This document shows, piece after piece, positions 9,421 to 18,784 of a stretch of DNA of 64,000 bases. The position numbers and the translations under genes are program-made. The stretch comes from Planctomycetota bacterium (lineage in GTDB: Bacteria; Planctomycetota; B15-G4), in the NCBI GenBank assembly GCA_029259745.1, contig JAJDEO010000047.1:1-64000 (forward strand). Reading direction: 5' to 3'. Each line of letters begins with the position of its first letter. Position 1 is the first letter of the stretch. The notes beneath the pieces were generated by a model, which saw nothing but the letters and a program-made list of their open reading frames with translations, was not told where the DNA came from and did no database searches.

Positions 9421-10151
9421 GCGTCGTCATCAGTTTCGACACCTCGGCATCCGCGAGTGCCGCCCGTGACGCGCGCAAGCGGCGTGTTCGCCGAACCGGT
9501 TGGACGGCCGGCACGGCCCTCACTCTGCTCATCGCGGTTGCGGCAGCCCCGCTTCCGCTGCGATTCGAACGCGACGGCCTCGTCGCCCGACGGGACGAGT
9601 ACACGATCGTGGTCGACGAACTCACGGCAAGACGAACAACCATGCACGAACTCGAGGCCGAGGTTGCGAGCATCGCCGACCTCGAAGCCGACCGCGACCT
9701 GTGGCTCAGAGACGTCCCGAATGCCGACGTCGCTTGGCTCCTCGAACTCATGGCGACACGCTGTGGAGTCACGATCAACGCGATCGCGAGCGAGGAGTTG
9801 AGGAATCCGCTCGAACACGAGGGGCAAAGTGCAGTCCTCGCCGCCGGCGTCACGCAGATCCTCGGCGTTGCCATCGACCCAGATGCCGAGTTCGACGAAG
9901 AAGAGAGCATCGAGTGGGACCCGGAGGCCGAACTGACCGAGCTGACGCCGAAGGTCTTCGACGCGACGCGCTGGACCCTCGACGGACAGGGAAGTCTGAC
10001 CTCCGTGATCATGTTCGCCGGATTGCTACGGGCCTCGGAGGCTCCTCTGCGTCTGCGGACGTTCGACATCAGCCGCTTCGGGGAGACCTTCACGTTCGTG
10101 ATCACCGCCGACCGACTGCGACCCGCGCGCGCAGGTGCTGACGAAGGATGA
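9417..10151 (+). CDS. PilN/PilO-like bitopic membrane protein
   Basis: 244 residues, ATG overlapping the preceding stop (ATGA). A basic N-terminus (residues 15-30) precedes one transmembrane helix (about 31-48, TALTLLIAVAAAPLPL), then a helical stretch of about 60 residues rich in Glu, Leu and Arg that could form a coiled coil, then a mixed alpha/beta region. This topology and the place between a PilM-like and a PilP/GspC-like gene fit the PilN/PilO or GspM alignment subcomplex. No sequence motif proves the family, so the assignment rests on topology and context. It probably links the cytoplasmic PilM-like domain to periplasmic partners. Confidence 0.6.
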   Translation: MSVVISFDTSASASAARDARKRRVRRTGWTAGTALTLLIAVAAAPLPLRFERDGLVARRDEYTIVVDELTARRTTMHELEAEVASIADLEADRDLWLRDVPNADVAWLLELMATRCGVTINAIASEELRNPLEHEGQSAVLAAGVTQILGVAIDPDAEFDEEESIEWDPEAELTELTPKVFDATRWTLDGQGSLTSVIMFAGLLRASEAPLRLRTFDISRFGETFTFVITADRLRPARAGADEG

Positions 10152-10939
10152 CCAAGACCTCAGCGAAACCCACGCCCGGGAAGATCGTCTTCGCCGCCGT
10201 GTCAGTGCTCAGCGCGCTGGGGGTCGTGGCCTTCCATCTGGGGCTGTTCGACTCCATCGGAGGCGACGTCGACGACGTCGCGTTCGCGGCCGAGGAGTTT
10301 GTCGGCTACGAGGCTGACGAGGACGTCGACTGGTCGGGCACGCGTGACGACACCGACGAGCGTTCGATCGACGGGGCGGGACCGAATACGCCGCCGGGCG
10401 TGATCGCGGCGAGTGGCGGGGCGCCCGATTGGAACAAGATGTTCGAGTCGCTGATGGCGCGCGAGGAGCAGCGACGGGCGCACATGGCGTCGTTCGAGAC
10501 GAATCCCGAAGACGACGTGCGTGAGGCCGAGGAGGCTGCCGGCGCTGCGGCTGCAGTCTTGGCGGCGGCCGCGGCTGCCGAAGAGGAGCGGCTCGCACGT
10601 CTGGCGGCTCTGACGTCGGCCGAGCGGGCCATGGCGGAGGCCGCCCGACTCCAGCTGCGCGGCGTGATGGCTGAGGGCGGGCGCGGCGTCGCGCTCGTGA
10701 ACGGACATCTCGTGCGCCGCGGCGACACCGTGCCGGGGACGCGCATCGTCGTCGTCGCGATCCACCGCGACCGGCTCGTCGTCAGCCACCCCGACGTCGA
10801 GGCCGCCCTCGACGTGCACCTCGCGGCGCTCGACGGCAGCGCCGAGGACCAGTCGGAGGCCACCAGCACCCCGAGCGGAGCCAGCGAGTCACCGGCCGCC
10901 GCACTCGCCGCGACGCTCGCCCCGGCAAGCGACGGCTGA
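10148..10939 (+). CDS. PilP/GspC-like periplasmic anchor protein
   Basis: 263 residues, ATGA overlap with the upstream gene. An N-terminal transmembrane helix (residues about 10-27, IVFAAVSVLSALGVVAF) is followed by an acidic linker and an Ala/Glu/Arg-rich helix (about 110-165). A compact beta domain follows (about 170-220): LRGVMAEGGRGVALVNG, then L-V-R-R-G-D-T-V-P-G. The pattern L-x-G-x-M followed by a short repeat ending in G-D-x-V is that of the PilP/GspC homology region, which contacts the secretin N0 domain. A Ser/Ala-rich tail ends the protein. As the last gene of the operon it would complete a machine of secretin, ATPase, platform, PilM/N/O/P-like proteins and pseudopilins. Confidence 0.6.
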   Translation: MTKTSAKPTPGKIVFAAVSVLSALGVVAFHLGLFDSIGGDVDDVAFAAEEFVGYEADEDVDWSGTRDDTDERSIDGAGPNTPPGVIAASGGAPDWNKMFESLMAREEQRRAHMASFETNPEDDVREAEEAAGAAAAVLAAAAAAEEERLARLAALTSAERAMAEAARLQLRGVMAEGGRGVALVNGHLVRRGDTVPGTRIVVVAIHRDRLVVSHPDVEAALDVHLAALDGSAEDQSEATSTPSGASESPAAALAATLAPASDG

Positions 10940-10972
10940 CGAGACGGGAGGTCGGCACGTCGCGGCGCTATC

Positions 10973-13000
10973 ATGACGCGCGTGCCCAACGACTCCCCAC
11001 TCTTCGACCTCGTCACGGACTTCGAGCCCTCCGGCGATCAGCCCAGCGCGATCGAGGGTCTCGTCAGAGGCTACCGCGCAGGCGAGGCGCGCCAGGTGCT
11101 GCGCGGAGTCACGGGAAGCGGCAAGACGTTCACGATGGCAAACGTCATCCAGCAGCTCGGCTGTCCGACGCTGATCCTCGCGCACAACAAGACGCTTGCC
11201 GCTCAGCTTTACGACGAGTTCCGCAACCTCTTCCCGAACAACGCGGTCGAGTACTTCGTCTCGTACTACGACTACTACCAGCCCGAGGCGTACGTCGCGC
11301 GCACCGACACGTACATCGAGAAGGAAGCGTTCATCAACGAGCGCATCGAGCGTCTGCGCAACAGCGCCACGCGCTCGTTGCTCGAGCGGCGTGACGTCAT
11401 CATCGTCTCGTCGGTCTCGTGCATCTACGGCCTGGGTTCGCCGGAGTACTACAAGGGCATGGCCGTGCATGTGAAGGTCGGTCAGACGCTCGACCGCGAC
11501 GACATGCTCCGCAACCTCGCCACGATCGGATACCAGCGGGCCGGCCTCGACTTCCGCAACGGCAGCTTCCGGGCACGGGGCGATGTCGTCGAGATCTTCC
11601 CGGTCTATGAAGACGAGCGCGTCGTGCGTGTGGAGTTCTTCGACGACGAGATCGATGCGATCTCGATCGTCGACCCTCTGCGCGGCGAAGTCCTCGAAGA
11701 TGTCGAATCGGCCTCGGTGTTCCCGGCCAGTCACTACGTTACGCCCAAGGATCGCCTCATGGTGGCGGCCGAGTCGATCGCGGTCGAACTCGAGGAACAC
11801 CTCGTGAAGTTGCGCGGCGAGGCGCGCTTGCTGGAAGCCCAGCGGCTCGAGCAACGCACACGCTTCGACCTCGAAGTGATCGAAGAGTCGGGCTTCTGCC
11901 CGGGCATCGAGAACTACAGCCGCCACCTCGACGGACGCGCGCCGGGCGAGGCGCCGGCGACCTTGATCGCCTACTTCCCCGACGACTTTCTCACGATCAT
12001 CGACGAGAGCCACCAGACGGTGCCGCAGGTCGGAGCGATGCGGCGCGGCGACTTCGCGCGCAAGACGACGCTCGTCGAGCACGGCTTCCGCCTGCCGTCG
12101 GCCATCGACAACCGCCCGCTCGGCTTCGACGAGTTCGACGCGCTCATCGAGCGGGTGCTGTACGTGTCGGCGACGCCGTCGAAGTTCGAGATCGACGTCT
12201 CCAAGAACCGCATCATCGAACAGATCATCCGCCCGACCGGCCTGCTCGATCCGACCGTCGAGGTGCGCCCGGCGCGCGGCCAGGTCGATGATCTGCTCTC
12301 CGAGATCAATGACGTCATCGCGCGCGGTGAACGCGTGCTCGTGACCACGCTCACGAAGCGCATGGCCGAGGAACTCACCGATCACTACAGCTCGCTCGGC
12401 ATTCGCGTGAAGTACATGCACTCGGACATCGACTCGCTCGAACGCGTCGAGATCATCCGCGGGCTGCGGCTCGGCGAGTTCGACGTGCTCGTCGGGATCA
12501 ACCTGCTGCGAGAAGGGCTCGACCTGCCCGAGGTCGCGCTCGTCGCCGTGCTCGACGCCGACAAGGAAGGCTTCCTGCGTTCGGCGACGAGCTTGATCCA
12601 GACGATGGGGCGCGCGGCGCGCAACGTGGCGGGGCGGGTCGTCTTCTACGCCGAGCGACGCACCGATGCCATGGAACAGGCGATCGCGGAGGCTGACCGC
12701 CGCCGCGAGATCCAGCACGCCTACAACGTCGAACACGACATCACGCCGACGACCACACGTCGCAGCGTTGATCGCTCGCTGCAGGCCGAGGCTGATGAAC
12801 TCGAAGGCGTCGAGGAGGACGACATCCCGATCGAGGAGCGGCTCGTCGTCGACCTGCGCAACCCCGGCGAACTCCGCAAGCGGATCGTAGGCGTGCGCAA
12901 GGACATGCTGGCCGCGTCCGAGGCGCTCGACTTCGAGAAGGCCGCCAAACTGCGCGACGAGATGCGTGAACTCGAAACCGCGGAGCTTCGCCTCCGGTGA
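10973..13000 (+). CDS. uvrB: UvrB, excinuclease ABC subunit B
   Basis: DNA damage recognition helicase of nucleotide excision repair, 675 residues, full length for the family. Near the N-terminus: [14 protein letters not shown] and Walker [10 protein letters not shown]. The beta-hairpin region shows [11 protein letters not shown]. Walker B is [11 protein letters not shown], and helicase motifs V-VI include [15 protein letters not shown] and [13 protein letters not shown] motif closes the protein (residues about 640-675, [12 protein letters not shown]), the site that contacts UvrC. The stop overlaps the GTG of uvrC (GTGA), so both subunits are probably translated together. It begins 33 nt after the pilus-like operon, with no obvious ribosome binding site close to ATG 10973. 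Confidence 0.97.
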   Translation: MTRVPNDSPLFDLVTDFEPSGDQPSAIEGLVRGYRAGEARQVLRGVTGSGKTFTMANVIQQLGCPTLILAHNKTLAAQLYDEFRNLFPNNAVEYFVSYYDYYQPEAYVARTDTYIEKEAFINERIERLRNSATRSLLERRDVIIVSSVSCIYGLGSPEYYKGMAVHVKVGQTLDRDDMLRNLATIGYQRAGLDFRNGSFRARGDVVEIFPVYEDERVVRVEFFDDEIDAISIVDPLRGEVLEDVESASVFPASHYVTPKDRLMVAAESIAVELEEHLVKLRGEARLLEAQRLEQRTRFDLEVIEESGFCPGIENYSRHLDGRAPGEAPATLIAYFPDDFLTIIDESHQTVPQVGAMRRGDFARKTTLVEHGFRLPSAIDNRPLGFDEFDALIERVLYVSATPSKFEIDVSKNRIIEQIIRPTGLLDPTVEVRPARGQVDDLLSEINDVIARGERVLVTTLTKRMAEELTDHYSSLGIRVKYMHSDIDSLERVEIIRGLRLGEFDVLVGINLLREGLDLPEVALVAVLDADKEGFLRSATSLIQTMGRAARNVAGRVVFYAERRTDAMEQAIAEADRRREIQHAYNVEHDITPTTTRRSVDRSLQAEADELEGVEEDDIPIEERLVVDLRNPGELRKRIVGVRKDMLAASEALDFEKAAKLRDEMRELETAELRLR

Positions 13001-14892
13001 GTGCCGACGGCGAGGATCCCAGCGACGCCGCGGGCGACGAACCGCCACATCGCGAAGAGCTGCGCCAGACGGTGGCGCGTCTGCCGCGCGAGCCGGGTGT
13101 CTACATCTTCCGCAACGCCGAAGGTGCGGTGAGCTACGTCGGCAAGGCCCGCAGCCTGCGCGATCGGGTGCGCTCGTACTTCACGCGTTCGCGCCACGAC
13201 CATCGCCGCGCCGTGCGTTTCGTCGACCGCTACGTGCGCGCGATCGAGGTCATCGTGACGGCCACCGAGCACGAGGCGTTCCTGCTCGAGAACAAGCTCG
13301 TCAAGCGCTACAAACCGGCCTACAACGTCAAGCTGCGCGACGACAAAGACTTTCTCTACGTGCGCGTCGATCGACGACACGACTTCCCTGCGCTGCGTCT
13401 CGCGCGGCGCCCCAAGGCACGCCGCGGAGCCCAGGGCAAGGAGACGTTTCACGGGCCGTTCGCGAGCGCTCAGGCCCTGCGGCGCACGCTGCGTATGCTC
13501 GGCGGCGTGATCCCGCTGCGCGACTGCACGGACCGCGAGTTCGCCAGCCGCACGCGGCCGTGCTTGAAGCACGAGATGGGGCGCTGCTGTGCGCCTTGCG
13601 TCGATCTCGTCGGCAAGCACGAGTATGACGTGATGCTCGCCGACGCGCTCGATGTCCTCGAGGGCCGCAGCGACCACATCATCGCCGACCTCGAGAAACG
13701 CATGGAACGCTCCGCGGAGAAGCTCGAGTTCGAGCAGGCTGCACGTCATCGCGACTACATCCGCTACCTGCGTACGGTGACGTCGCGTCAAGAGGTCGAG
13801 AATCTCGGGATCGACGAGGGCGACGTCATCGGCCTGGCGCGCGCCGGCGGGCTCGCCGAGATCGTCGTGCTGTTCGTGCGGCGCGGGTCGGTCGTCTCGA
13901 CCGTGCATCACACGCTCGACTCCGAGCTCCCCGACGAAGAACTCGTCGCCGGGTTCCTCGACGAGTTCTACGCCGACGATCGCCCGGTCGCGCAGCAGAT
14001 CATCCTGCCCGTCGACGTCCCCGAGCACGAGCTGCTCGAGACGAAGCTGCGTGACAAGCGTGAAGGCGCGGTCACGATCTCGATTCCCAAGCGCGGCGCG
14101 AAGCGGCATCTCGTCGAGATGGCGACACGCAACGCCGAACACTCGCTCGCCGTCGCGATCGAACAGCGCGGGCACCAGCAAACGCTGCTCGAAAGCCTCA
14201 AGGCGCGGCTCGAGCTTCCCGCGCTTCCCGAACGCATCGAGTGCTACGACATCTCCAACACCGGGCGCACGGCGATCGTGGCCTCGCGCGTCGTGTTCCA
14301 TCACGGCGAGCCCGAGCGCTCGCGCTACCGCTCGTACAAGATGAAGACGCTCGACGGTCAGGACGACTTCGGCGCGATGCGCGAGGTCCTCACACGGCGT
14401 TTCAAGCGCGTGAAGGACGACGAGCTGCCCGACCTCCTCGTCGTCGATGGGGGCGCCTCGCACCTGGCCGTGGCGGTCGACGTGGCGCGTGAGCTGGACA
14501 TCCAAGTCCCGCTCGCGTCGCTGGCCAAGGGCGGACGTCGCGGACAGGCCGTGACGCTCGGCAACGACGAGCTCGAGCGCGTCTTCGTGCCCGGCCGGCA
14601 AGACCCGATCGCACTCGATCGCAACACGCCCGAGGAGTACCTCCTCCAGCGCCTGCGCGACGAGGCGCACCGATTCGCGATCGGTCACCACCGACGTCTG
14701 CGCAGCAAGGACAGCCTGCACTCGTCGCTCGATGACGTGCCCGGTGTCGGGCCGGTGCTCAAGAAGCGCCTGTTGCAGCAGTTCGGCGGGTCGCGGGCAC
14801 TCGAGCGCGCAACCATCGCTGAGGTCGCTGCGGTGCGTGGTGTCAGCCGCGACCTCGCCCGTACGATCGTCGAGGTCCTGGGCAAGGGCTGA
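12997..14892 (+). CDS. uvrC: UvrC, excinuclease ABC subunit C
   Basis: Nuclease subunit that makes the 3' and 5' incisions in nucleotide excision repair, 631 residues. The GIY-YIG domain begins [20 protein letters not shown] (residues about 30-110). A UVR motif is at about 235-265 ([17 protein letters not shown]). The RNase H-like endonuclease domain spans about 370-545, with [15 protein letters not shown] and [12 protein letters not shown] supplying conserved Asp residues. Two helix-hairpin-helix motifs end the protein ([25 protein letters not shown]). GTG at 12997 overlaps the uvrB stop. Direct uvrB-uvrC linkage is less common than uvrB near uvrA; no uvrA is in the window. It converges with the xer gene, 5 nt apart. 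Confidence 0.96.
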   Translation: MSADGEDPSDAAGDEPPHREELRQTVARLPREPGVYIFRNAEGAVSYVGKARSLRDRVRSYFTRSRHDHRRAVRFVDRYVRAIEVIVTATEHEAFLLENKLVKRYKPAYNVKLRDDKDFLYVRVDRRHDFPALRLARRPKARRGAQGKETFHGPFASAQALRRTLRMLGGVIPLRDCTDREFASRTRPCLKHEMGRCCAPCVDLVGKHEYDVMLADALDVLEGRSDHIIADLEKRMERSAEKLEFEQAARHRDYIRYLRTVTSRQEVENLGIDEGDVIGLARAGGLAEIVVLFVRRGSVVSTVHHTLDSELPDEELVAGFLDEFYADDRPVAQQIILPVDVPEHELLETKLRDKREGAVTISIPKRGAKRHLVEMATRNAEHSLAVAIEQRGHQQTLLESLKARLELPALPERIECYDISNTGRTAIVASRVVFHHGEPERSRYRSYKMKTLDGQDDFGAMREVLTRRFKRVKDDELPDLLVVDGGASHLAVAVDVARELDIQVPLASLAKGGRRGQAVTLGNDELERVFVPGRQDPIALDRNTPEEYLLQRLRDEAHRFAIGHHRRLRSKDSLHSSLDDVPGVGPVLKKRLLQQFGGSRALERATIAEVAAVRGVSRDLARTIVEVLGKG

Positions 14893-14897
14893 GCATG

Positions 14898-15839
14898 TCA
14901 GCCGCGCGGGTGGTGGCGCCGGTGGGCCGTCTTGAGGCGCTTGCGGTCGACGTGCGTGTAGATCTGCGTCGTGCCGATGTCGACGTGTCCGAGCAGGTCT
15001 TGGACGGCGCGGAGGTCGGCACCGTTTTCGAGCATGTGGGTCGCGAAGGAGTGGCGCAGCATGTGCGGTGAGAGCTGGACGTCGAGGCCGAAGGTGCGCT
15101 CGGCGTAGCCGCGGACGATGCGATAGAGGCGGTCGCGCCCGAGGCGGCGGCCGGTGTGCGAGAGGAAGAGGTTGTCGCTGCCGGGGCCCTTTGCTTCGAG
15201 CACGGCGCGCTCGCGCGTCACGTACGCGGTCACGGCCTGCTGGGCGCGGCGCCCGACCGGCACGAGCCGCTGGCGTCCGCGCTTGCCGTCGCAGCGCACG
15301 ACGCCGAGGTCCTCGCGCAGGCTGTCGATCCGCATGTCGGCGAGTTCGCTGACGCGCGCTCCGGTTGCGTAGAACATCTCGAGGATCGCGCGGTCGCGCA
15401 GACCCAGCCGCGCCTCGGGATCGGGCGCAGTCAAGAGGGCGTCGATCTGCTCGACGCCGAGCAGCTTCGGGAGGCGTCGTTGGGGTCGCACGCCGCTGAG
15501 CTCGCGGCCCGGGTCGACCTCGAGCTGGCGCTCACCGTGGAGAAAGCGGAACAGGCCGCGAAGTGCCGATTGGCGGCGGGCGAGAGTCGCACTGGCCAGG
15601 CCGGCCTCTCGCTCGGCCGCCAGGAAGTCGACGAGATCGGCCGTCGTGACGTCGGCTGGGGAGAGGCTGAGGTCTTCGCAAAACGCCTCAAAGCGTCCCA
15701 GATCTCGCCGATATCCCGCCAAAGTGTGGGGCGACAACCCCGCTTCGACCTTCAAATGCGACAGAAACGCACGTATGGCGGACCGAAACGGTCCATTTGG
15801 AGTTGACTCGGCGTTCGACTTCGCTACGTTCTGGCCCAC
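14898..15839 (-). CDS. xerD: Tyrosine recombinase XerC/XerD
   Basis: Site-specific recombinase that resolves chromosome dimers at dif, 313 residues. An N-terminal SAM-like core-binding domain (FLSHLKVEAGLSPHTLAGYR) is followed by the catalytic domain. The full active-site set is visible: Arg in ATGARVSEL, Lys in CDGKRGRQRLVPV, H-x-x-R in SPHMLRHSFATH, and His plus Tyr in LGHVDIGTTQIYTHV. Size and domain layout are those of housekeeping XerC/XerD; XerD is slightly favoured by the LGHVDIGTTQIYTHV tail, but this is not decisive. GTG start at 15839. No attachment sites or cargo genes flank it, so it is not read as a mobile-element integrase. Confidence 0.92.
   Translation of the reverse strand: MGQNVAKSNAESTPNGPFRSAIRAFLSHLKVEAGLSPHTLAGYRRDLGRFEAFCEDLSLSPADVTTADLVDFLAAEREAGLASATLARRQSALRGLFRFLHGERQLEVDPGRELSGVRPQRRLPKLLGVEQIDALLTAPDPEARLGLRDRAILEMFYATGARVSELADMRIDSLREDLGVVRCDGKRGRQRLVPVGRRAQQAVTAYVTRERAVLEAKGPGSDNLFLSHTGRRLGRDRLYRIVRGYAERTFGLDVQLSPHMLRHSFATHMLENGADLRAVQDLLGHVDIGTTQIYTHVDRKRLKTAHRRHHPRG
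15803..15830 (+). promoter_or_regulatory. Possible promoter for the H1-like/dksA gene
   Basis: TTGACT (15803-15808), a 16-nt spacer, then TACGTT (15825-15830), on the plus strand inside the first codons of the divergent xer gene. It would leave a leader of roughly 245 nt, which includes a perfect 8-bp stem with a 4-nt loop at 15892-15911. The match is only fair. Confidence 0.3.
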
Positions 15840-16085
15840 TCAACAAGCTCGAGGGGAGGTCTAAGGACCGCATCTCCAAGAGGTTAGCGAAGCTCACCGA
15901 CCACGGTGAGCACCGATTGCCCGACTGATCGGGTTCTCCGGCGGGAGCATTCGTCGGGTCGTCGCTCCGTGATCAGAGGGCCAGGCACCGGGACTGTCAA
16001 GCACCGGGGTTTGGGGAGTCGCTTGGCGGAGCTGCGCTGCGGCGCGGCACGGGCGAGGAGACGAACACCGCGCGCAGCTCGATTC

Positions 16086-17234
16086 ATGGCCAAGAAGACC
16101 AGCAAGGCACGCACGAGCCGTCCGGCGAAGAAGAAGACCGCCAAGGCGCGCACGTCGAAGAAGGCCTCCAGCGGCAAATCCGCCGCCACGCGCAAGTCCT
16201 CGGCGTCCAAGTCCTCCGCGTCCACTTCCGCGGCAAAGAAACGGAAGAAGAAGACGACGAAGGCGTCCGCATCGAAGAGCCGCACGAAGGCCTCGTCCGC
16301 CAAGAGGAAGGCGACCAAGAAGAAGGTCGCGACTTCGAGGAAGGCTGGAGCGAAGAAGAAGAAGACCGGAGCCAAGACCGCATCGGCAGCCAAGAAGGCC
16401 AGCGCCAAGAAGAAGACGGGCAAGAAGAAGGTCTCCAGCGCCAAGAAGGCCACGTCCAAGACCAAGGCTTCGAAGAAGAGGTCGACGTCAGCCAAAAAGG
16501 CGTCAGCCAAGAAGAAGACGAGCTCGAAGAAGGCCGCCGGGTCGAAGAAGAAGACGACGAGCGCCAAGAAGGCCAAGCCGGCACCGAAGCGTTCGTCCAA
16601 GACGAGCGCCAAGAGCAAGGCCGCAACCACCAAGGCGCCCATGACCGTGGCGGCGAAAGCGAAGGCCGCCAAGGCCGCTCGCGCGGCCAAGGCGAAGACC
16701 GGCACGAAGACGACGACGTCGTCGGCTCTGAAGGGTGCCGGGACGAAGGCGAAGGCGGCCAAGGCCGCAAAGGACGCCAAGACGGCCAAGGCCAAGGCGG
16801 CCCGTGACGCCAAGCGCAAGGCCGAGCCCGTGCTGCTCGACATCGAGCCGCCGCGCCCCAAGCACAAGCGCAGCGCCTACAAGAAGTCGCAGATCACGCC
16901 CATGCTCCGTCGGCTGACCGAGCAGCGTGTGCGCTTGATGTCCGACCTCAACCTCATGGAGGACGAGGCCCTGCGCGCCGCCGACCCGGATGTCGATTCC
17001 GAGGACGTGGCCGACCACGGCAGCGACGCCTTCGAGCGCACCATGACGCTCAGCCTCATGTCGCACGACTCGAAGCTGCTGAGCGAGATCGATCGGGCCT
17101 TCGAACGCATCGAATCGAACCAATACGGTTGGTGCGAAGGTTGCGACGTGCCGATCCCGTTGATGCGGCTCGAGGCCCTGCCCTTCGTCCGCACCTGCAT
17201 CAGCTGCCAGGAGAAGCAGGAGCGTGGCTTCTAA
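16086..17234 (+). CDS. Histone H1-like lysine-rich tail fused to DksA/TraR zinc-finger domain
   Basis: 382 residues in two parts. Residues 1 to about 255 are almost entirely Lys, Ala, Ser and Thr, with repeated K-K-A/K-K-T steps as in bacterial histone H1-like proteins, and should bind DNA or RNA nonspecifically. Residues about 270-382 are a DksA/TraR domain: a coiled-coil hairpin (MLRRLTEQRVRLMSDLNLME onward), a D-E-x-A-D-x-x-S-D-A-F-E-like acidic segment, and a zinc finger with Cys350, Cys353, Cys371 and Cys374. DksA proteins bind the RNA polymerase secondary channel. The tail could concentrate the protein on the nucleoid. ATG 16086 is chosen because the frame upstream has no Lys-rich character. 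The last 11 nt overlap lspA. Confidence 0.85.
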   Translation: MAKKTSKARTSRPAKKKTAKARTSKKASSGKSAATRKSSASKSSASTSAAKKRKKKTTKASASKSRTKASSAKRKATKKKVATSRKAGAKKKKTGAKTASAAKKASAKKKTGKKKVSSAKKATSKTKASKKRSTSAKKASAKKKTSSKKAAGSKKKTTSAKKAKPAPKRSSKTSAKSKAATTKAPMTVAAKAKAAKAARAAKAKTGTKTTTSSALKGAGTKAKAAKAAKDAKTAKAKAARDAKRKAEPVLLDIEPPRPKHKRSAYKKSQITPMLRRLTEQRVRLMSDLNLMEDEALRAADPDVDSEDVADHGSDAFERTMTLSLMSHDSKLLSEIDRAFERIESNQYGWCEGCDVPIPLMRLEALPFVRTCISCQEKQERGF

Positions 17235-17784
17235 CTCGGCGCCTTCCGCGCGCGGGAAGCTCGTCGTCGCGGTTCTGACGGTGAGCGTTCTGGCTCTCGA
17301 TCTGTGGAGCAAGTCGGCGATTTTTGCCAGCTTCGCAGAGCAACCCGTCCCGCGCGTCCGCTGGGTGCTCGGGGAGTGGCTCGGTGTCACACACACGCTG
17401 AACAAAGGCGTGATGTGGGGGAAGTTCCCGCAGCTGGCTGAGATGCTTCCATATCTCCGCAGCGTCGCCGCCTTGATCGTGGCGTGGATGGCACTGACCA
17501 CGCCGGCCGGCGCCCGACGGATTCTCTGGGCCCTCGGGCTCGTGCTGGGCGGGGCGCTCGGGAACATCTACGACGGCTTTGCTCTCGGTGCCGTGCGCGA
17601 TTTCATCCTCGTCGACTTCGACATCAAGTACTTCGACCCCTTCCCGATCTTCAACGTCGCCGACTCGGCGATCTGCGTCGGCGTGGGACTGCTCGCGATC
17701 GGGCTCATGGCGGCGGACGGCGAAGAGTCAGAAGACGGCGCGGTTGCCAAGGATGATGACGGGGCACGCGCCGACGCATCGTGA
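17224..17784 (+). CDS. lspA: Lipoprotein signal peptidase (signal peptidase II)
   Basis: Inner-membrane aspartyl protease that cleaves prolipoproteins after lipid attachment, 186 residues. Four hydrophobic segments are visible (about 11-30, 70-85, 96-112, 143-165). The catalytic pair is Asp117 in NIYDGFALGAVRDF and Asp147 in FPIFNVADS, spaced as in the family. The early LDLWSKSAIF motif is also conserved. The C-terminal 20 residues are acidic and charged. GTG 17224 overlaps the end of the dksA-like gene, a neighbour pairing seen in other bacteria. Likely clients in this window include the secretin at 2498-3922 and the propeller/TPR lipoprotein at 36486-39041. Confidence 0.92.
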   Translation: MASNSAPSARGKLVVAVLTVSVLALDLWSKSAIFASFAEQPVPRVRWVLGEWLGVTHTLNKGVMWGKFPQLAEMLPYLRSVAALIVAWMALTTPAGARRILWALGLVLGGALGNIYDGFALGAVRDFILVDFDIKYFDPFPIFNVADSAICVGVGLLAIGLMAADGEESEDGAVAKDDDGARADAS

Positions 17785-17792
17785 CGTTCGCT

Positions 17793-17822
17793 GGTCCCGC
17801 CGCCCATGACGCGCGGCGGACC
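17793..17822 (+). terminator. Possible terminator after lspA
   Basis: An imperfect stem (GGTCCcGCCGC against GCGGCGGACC, one bulged C) starts 8 nt after the lspA stop. There is no T-run. Position and stability are the only support. Confidence 0.4.
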
Positions 17823-17879
17823 TGCGGCGGACAGCCCTCGCGCGGATCTCGCGAACGCGTCATCGAGTGTGAATGACTT

Positions 17880-17909
17880 TTGCCACGCTTCGCGCGGCTG
17901 CTCTATCAT
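17880..17909 (+). promoter_or_regulatory. Probable promoter of the response-regulator gene
   Basis: TTGCCA (17880-17885), an 18-nt spacer, TATCAT (17904-17909). The predicted transcription start is about 26 nt before ATG 17942. The -35 resembles those proposed for the genes at 25599 and 30294. Confidence 0.4.
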
Positions 17910-17941
17910 GAGCCCCGCCCGAGCCCGATTGCAGCTTCCCC

Positions 17942-18784
17942 ATGCGCCTCGAAGCGATGACCATCGGCATGCTTCGTAGAGTCCTCGAGACCTACGTCGA
18001 CGTTGCCTACCGAGACGGCGTGCCCGACAATGTCGCGGTGCCGCCGCTCCCGGACGACGACGCGTTGCTCGTCGACTCTCTCGAGGGTGTCTTCCAACGC
18101 GAGAAGACGGCAGGTGACACGCGTCCGCGCTACACGCTGCGGCTCGGCAACGGTCGCTACCCGTTCATGAAGATCGTGCTGCAGGAGCACCTTGTCGAGG
18201 ACGAGTACTTCTTCGGCATCGACACGCACGACCAGATGTTCGCGATCGATGGTCCCGAGGCCGATCAGTTCGCGAGCCTCAAACGTCACAACCTCAAGGT
18301 CAAGCAAGCGGTCGAAGACGCATGGAACGCGCGCTCGCTTCCGACGGCTGCGCAGATCAAGGGCTTGGTCGAGACGCTTCCCCTGCGCCGAACGGCGCCG
18401 AACGGTCTGCGCGTACTCGTCGTCGACGATGACGGGGACATCGCAGCCACCGTCGCACTCATGCTCGAGGCACGCGGCTACGAGGTCGAGCTGCTGAGCG
18501 ACGGCCGCGAGTGTGTCGAGCAGGCCGACCCCGATCGCCACGACCTGATCCTCATGGACAACGAGATGACGGACCTCGACGGCTTCGAGGCCTGCCAGCT
18601 TCTCAAGCAGTCCGAACGCACGCGCGACATCCCCGTGCTGATCGCCACGGCCGGCCAGCGCACCCTCGAGCAGCTCGAGGCTGCCGACGGATTCATGTCG
18701 AAGCCGTTTCGGATCGACCTGCTCTACGCGCTCCTCGATGACATGCTCGAGCTCAAGGGCCGTGGGGAAGGTTCCGAGAGGTAG
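17942..18784 (+). CDS. Response regulator with uncharacterised N-terminal domain
   Basis: 280 residues. Residues about 158-275 are a receiver domain: LRVLVVDDDGDIAATVALML with the acidic pocket, phosphoacceptor Asp206 in LILMDNEMTD, the Thr of IATAG, and the Lys of FMSKPF. The first 140 residues form a separate domain of unknown function with a proline-rich start (VAVPPLPDDDALLVDSLEG) and a beta-rich middle (RYTLRLGNGRYPFMKIVLQE, EDEYFFGIDTHDQMF). No DNA-binding or output enzyme motif is visible, and the receiver is at the C-terminus, unlike ordinary transcriptional regulators. It may act by protein-protein contacts. It is a single gene with its own probable promoter, between lspA and secA. 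The partner kinase is not identifiable. Confidence 0.8.
   Translation: MRLEAMTIGMLRRVLETYVDVAYRDGVPDNVAVPPLPDDDALLVDSLEGVFQREKTAGDTRPRYTLRLGNGRYPFMKIVLQEHLVEDEYFFGIDTHDQMFAIDGPEADQFASLKRHNLKVKQAVEDAWNARSLPTAAQIKGLVETLPLRRTAPNGLRVLVVDDDGDIAATVALMLEARGYEVELLSDGRECVEQADPDRHDLILMDNEMTDLDGFEACQLLKQSERTRDIPVLIATAGQRTLEQLEAADGFMSKPFRIDLLYALLDDMLELKGRGEGSER

Noticed and set aside
10889..13048. Long open frame (719 codons) on the strand opposite uvrB
   Set aside because: It is the antisense reading of a GC-rich gene. The uvrB frame has all family motifs; the antisense product is Arg/Asp/Glu/Val-rich with no motif.
12721..14721. Open frame of 666 codons opposite uvrC
   Set aside because: Antisense shadow of uvrC; no ribosome binding site or family features.
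14898..15839. Phage or integrative-element integrase
   Set aside because: Size, motifs and housekeeping neighbours fit XerC/XerD; no att repeats, tRNA or cargo genes are present.
15884..16867. Hydrophobic Ala/Phe/Leu-rich frame opposite the H1-like tail
   Set aside because: It is the reverse complement of Lys/Ala repeats (AAG to CTT), which mimics membrane helices. The plus frame ends in a real zinc-finger domain.
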